Shown here piece after piece: positions 5,637 through 6,352 of a DNA stretch of 6,352 nucleotides. Both the position numbers and the translations under genes were made by a program. The stretch comes from Deltaproteobacteria bacterium (GTDB lineage Bacteria > Desulfobacterota > Syntrophia > Syntrophales > Smithellaceae). The DNA is taken from contig JAGFXG010000074.1 of the NCBI GenBank assembly GCA_017860985.1, positions 1-6,352 on the forward strand, given 5' to 3'. Numbering within the stretch: position 1 is the first letter of the stretch; each line of letters begins with the position of its first letter. Below the pieces are notes generated by a model. It was not told the DNA's origin. It was given only the letters and a program-made list of their open reading frames with translations, and searched no databases.

Positions 5637-6132
5637 TTTTGCTGATTTGAAATCCTTCCAGCTTGATGGCTACGGAGCGCTGCATCACTTCTATGGAGAT
5701 AACGAAAAGTTCTTTTTCCAGGTCGCTCTTTATTACCGTGCCTTCAATCCCGGCAAAGGGTCCGTCCAGGATCCGCGCCGGTTCGCCCGCTTTCGGATAC
5801 TGCATGGAAAACATTTCCACTTTTTTATCCATGATGCGCTGGATCGCCATAATTTTTTCATACGGCACTGATATAGGTTCAGCGTTTTCCTTTTTCCCGA
5901 GGATTCGAACCACCCCGGGTGTTTTGAGAATCGCCAGTTTGGTTTCGTTGTCCAGAGACGCTTCCACAAAAAGATAACCGGGGAAAAGAGGCACGGATAT
6001 CTTTTTTTTGCGGTCTTTTCGCTTGCTCCAGACTTCCATCTCCGGTAGAAAAGATGTCAGGTTTTTTTGTGTCAGACCAGTGTGGGCCTTGTATTCGTGA
6101 CGGCTTTTCGTGTGTACGGCGTACCAGGGCAT
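5632..6132 (-). CDS. NusG-family transcription antiterminator paralogue (RfaH/UpxY-like)
   Basis: About 166 residues from ATG 6132. The NGN domain is at the start (PWYAVHTKSRHEYKAHTGL, then SVPLFPGYLFVEASLDNE and LKTPGVVRILG, to about residue 100). A KOW-type domain is at the C-terminus (about 115-166), with GEPARILDGPFAGIEGTVIK. NusG-family proteins ride on RNA polymerase and suppress pausing and termination. The wording WYAVHTKSRHE and the extra basic KRKDRKKK fit specialised paralogues (RfaH, UpxY, LoaP) better than housekeeping NusG, which normally sits beside secE and rplK. I chose ATG 6132 over an upstream in-frame ATG at 6168, because AAAGGTG lies about seven to nine bases before it and homology begins at PWYAVH. 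It precedes the kor cluster by 87 bp on the same strand. Paralogues of this type usually serve polysaccharide operons, so the target here is open. Confidence 0.9.
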   Translation of the reverse strand: MPWYAVHTKSRHEYKAHTGLTQKNLTSFLPEMEVWSKRKDRKKKISVPLFPGYLFVEASLDNETKLAILKTPGVVRILGKKENAEPISVPYEKIMAIQRIMDKKVEMFSMQYPKAGEPARILDGPFAGIEGTVIKSDLEKELFVISIEVMQRSVAIKLEGFQISKI

Positions 6133-6184
6133 GATGAAACACCTTTTTAGTAAATGTGATAGACTCACAATAAGTCACATCATC

Positions 6185-6292
6185 TGTCATTCCCGCGAAG
6201 GCGGGAATCTAAAACATGTTGAAAATACTGGATTCCCGCTTTCGTACCCTAATACCCTGAAGGGCACGCGAGGGCACAAGCGAAGAATGACA
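6185..6292. repeat. REP/MITE-like inverted-repeat element
   Basis: A 108-bp unit with terminal inverted repeats TGTCATTC (6185-6192) and GAATGACA (6285-6292), perfect over eight bases. Inside, ATTCCCGC-GAAG-GCGGGAAT (6189-6208) is a perfect 8-bp palindrome. Alternatively CGAAGGCGGGAATC (6196-6209) pairs with GATTCCCGCTTTCG (6231-6244) over 14 positions with one G-U. The right half holds CCCTGAAGGG and two AGGGCAC copies instead of the simple GCGGGAATGACA end that would make a tidy element. The TGTCATTCCCGCGAAGGCGGGAATC core is a common dispersed bacterial repeat type. It is upstream of the NusG paralogue and encodes nothing. The rest of 6133-6352 holds no gene that I can see. Confidence 0.8.
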
Positions 6293-6352
6293 AAAACGGG
6301 TCAAAAATCGACTTTTTACGAGAAAATGACCTATCGCATGTATTTACTTTTT

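Noticed and set aside
5278..5871. 197-codon plus-strand open frame opposite korD and the NusG paralogue
   Set aside because: It is antisense to two conserved genes, has low-complexity Phe-rich runs, and shows no recognisable domain.
6133..6168. Upstream ATG at 6168 extending the NusG paralogue by 12 residues
   Set aside because: The extension MSLSHLLKRCFI has no place in the family; the ATG at 6132 has a Shine-Dalgarno and begins at the conserved WYAVH region.
6185..6292. CRISPR-like or att-site reading of the repeated GGGCAC and CCCGC units
   Set aside because: There are no regularly spaced repeats or spacers, and no integrase or tRNA gene; the unit is a palindromic dispersed repeat.

Overview
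The window reads as a piece of chromosome from a strictly anaerobic bacterium, most likely a deltaproteobacterium-type organism (Desulfobacterota, for example the Syntrophus/Smithella or sulfate-reducer side). This rests on three things: a siroheme-decarboxylase (AhbB-type) gene next to hemL, a four-subunit 2-oxoacid:ferredoxin oxidoreductase, and an F-type ATP synthase c subunit with an N-terminal signal peptide. The taxonomic guess is inference; no marker RNA gene is present.

Layout: (1) positions 1-1275, minus strand: a tetrapyrrole pair, ahbB followed by hemL. They overlap by one base, and hemL runs off the left edge. (2) 1276-1502: a divergent intergenic region with a plausible promoter for each side and a 12-bp-period AT-rich tandem repeat between them. 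(3) 1503-1877, plus strand: an orphan atpE with a strong Shine-Dalgarno and a good intrinsic terminator. (4) 1943-2040: a convergent gap holding two adjacent imperfect hairpins that share a CGAAGYGAAGCG sequence. (5) 2041-5544, minus strand: a tight six-gene cluster, read right to left as ferredoxin subunit (korD), alpha subunit (vorB/korA), TPP-binding beta subunit (korB), gamma subunit (korC), a tandem ACT-domain protein, and a small GGQ release-factor-like protein. Junctions overlap by 7-8 bp or are spaced by 12-29 bp. (6) 5632-6132, minus strand: a specialised NusG paralogue (RfaH/UpxY-like), 87 bp upstream of korD. (7) 6133-6352: a non-coding stretch with a 108-bp REP/MITE-like inverted-repeat element bounded by TGTCATTC and GAATGACA.

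How the genes work together: KorABCD would oxidise a 2-oxoacid (branched-chain 2-oxoacid or 2-oxoglutarate) to the acyl-CoA and reduce ferredoxin, or run in reverse. The ACT protein is a candidate amino-acid sensor for that pathway. The NusG paralogue may act as an antiterminator for the transcription unit. AhbB and HemL belong to tetrapyrrole synthesis (5-aminolevulinate formation and the siroheme-dependent heme route). Every gene in the window belongs to a known family. The less ordinary points are the NusG paralogue beside a metabolic operon with an ops-like 9-mer in the wrong orientation, the orphan c subunit with a mixed ion-site signature, and the repeat elements. I do not see convincing evidence of an entirely new system.
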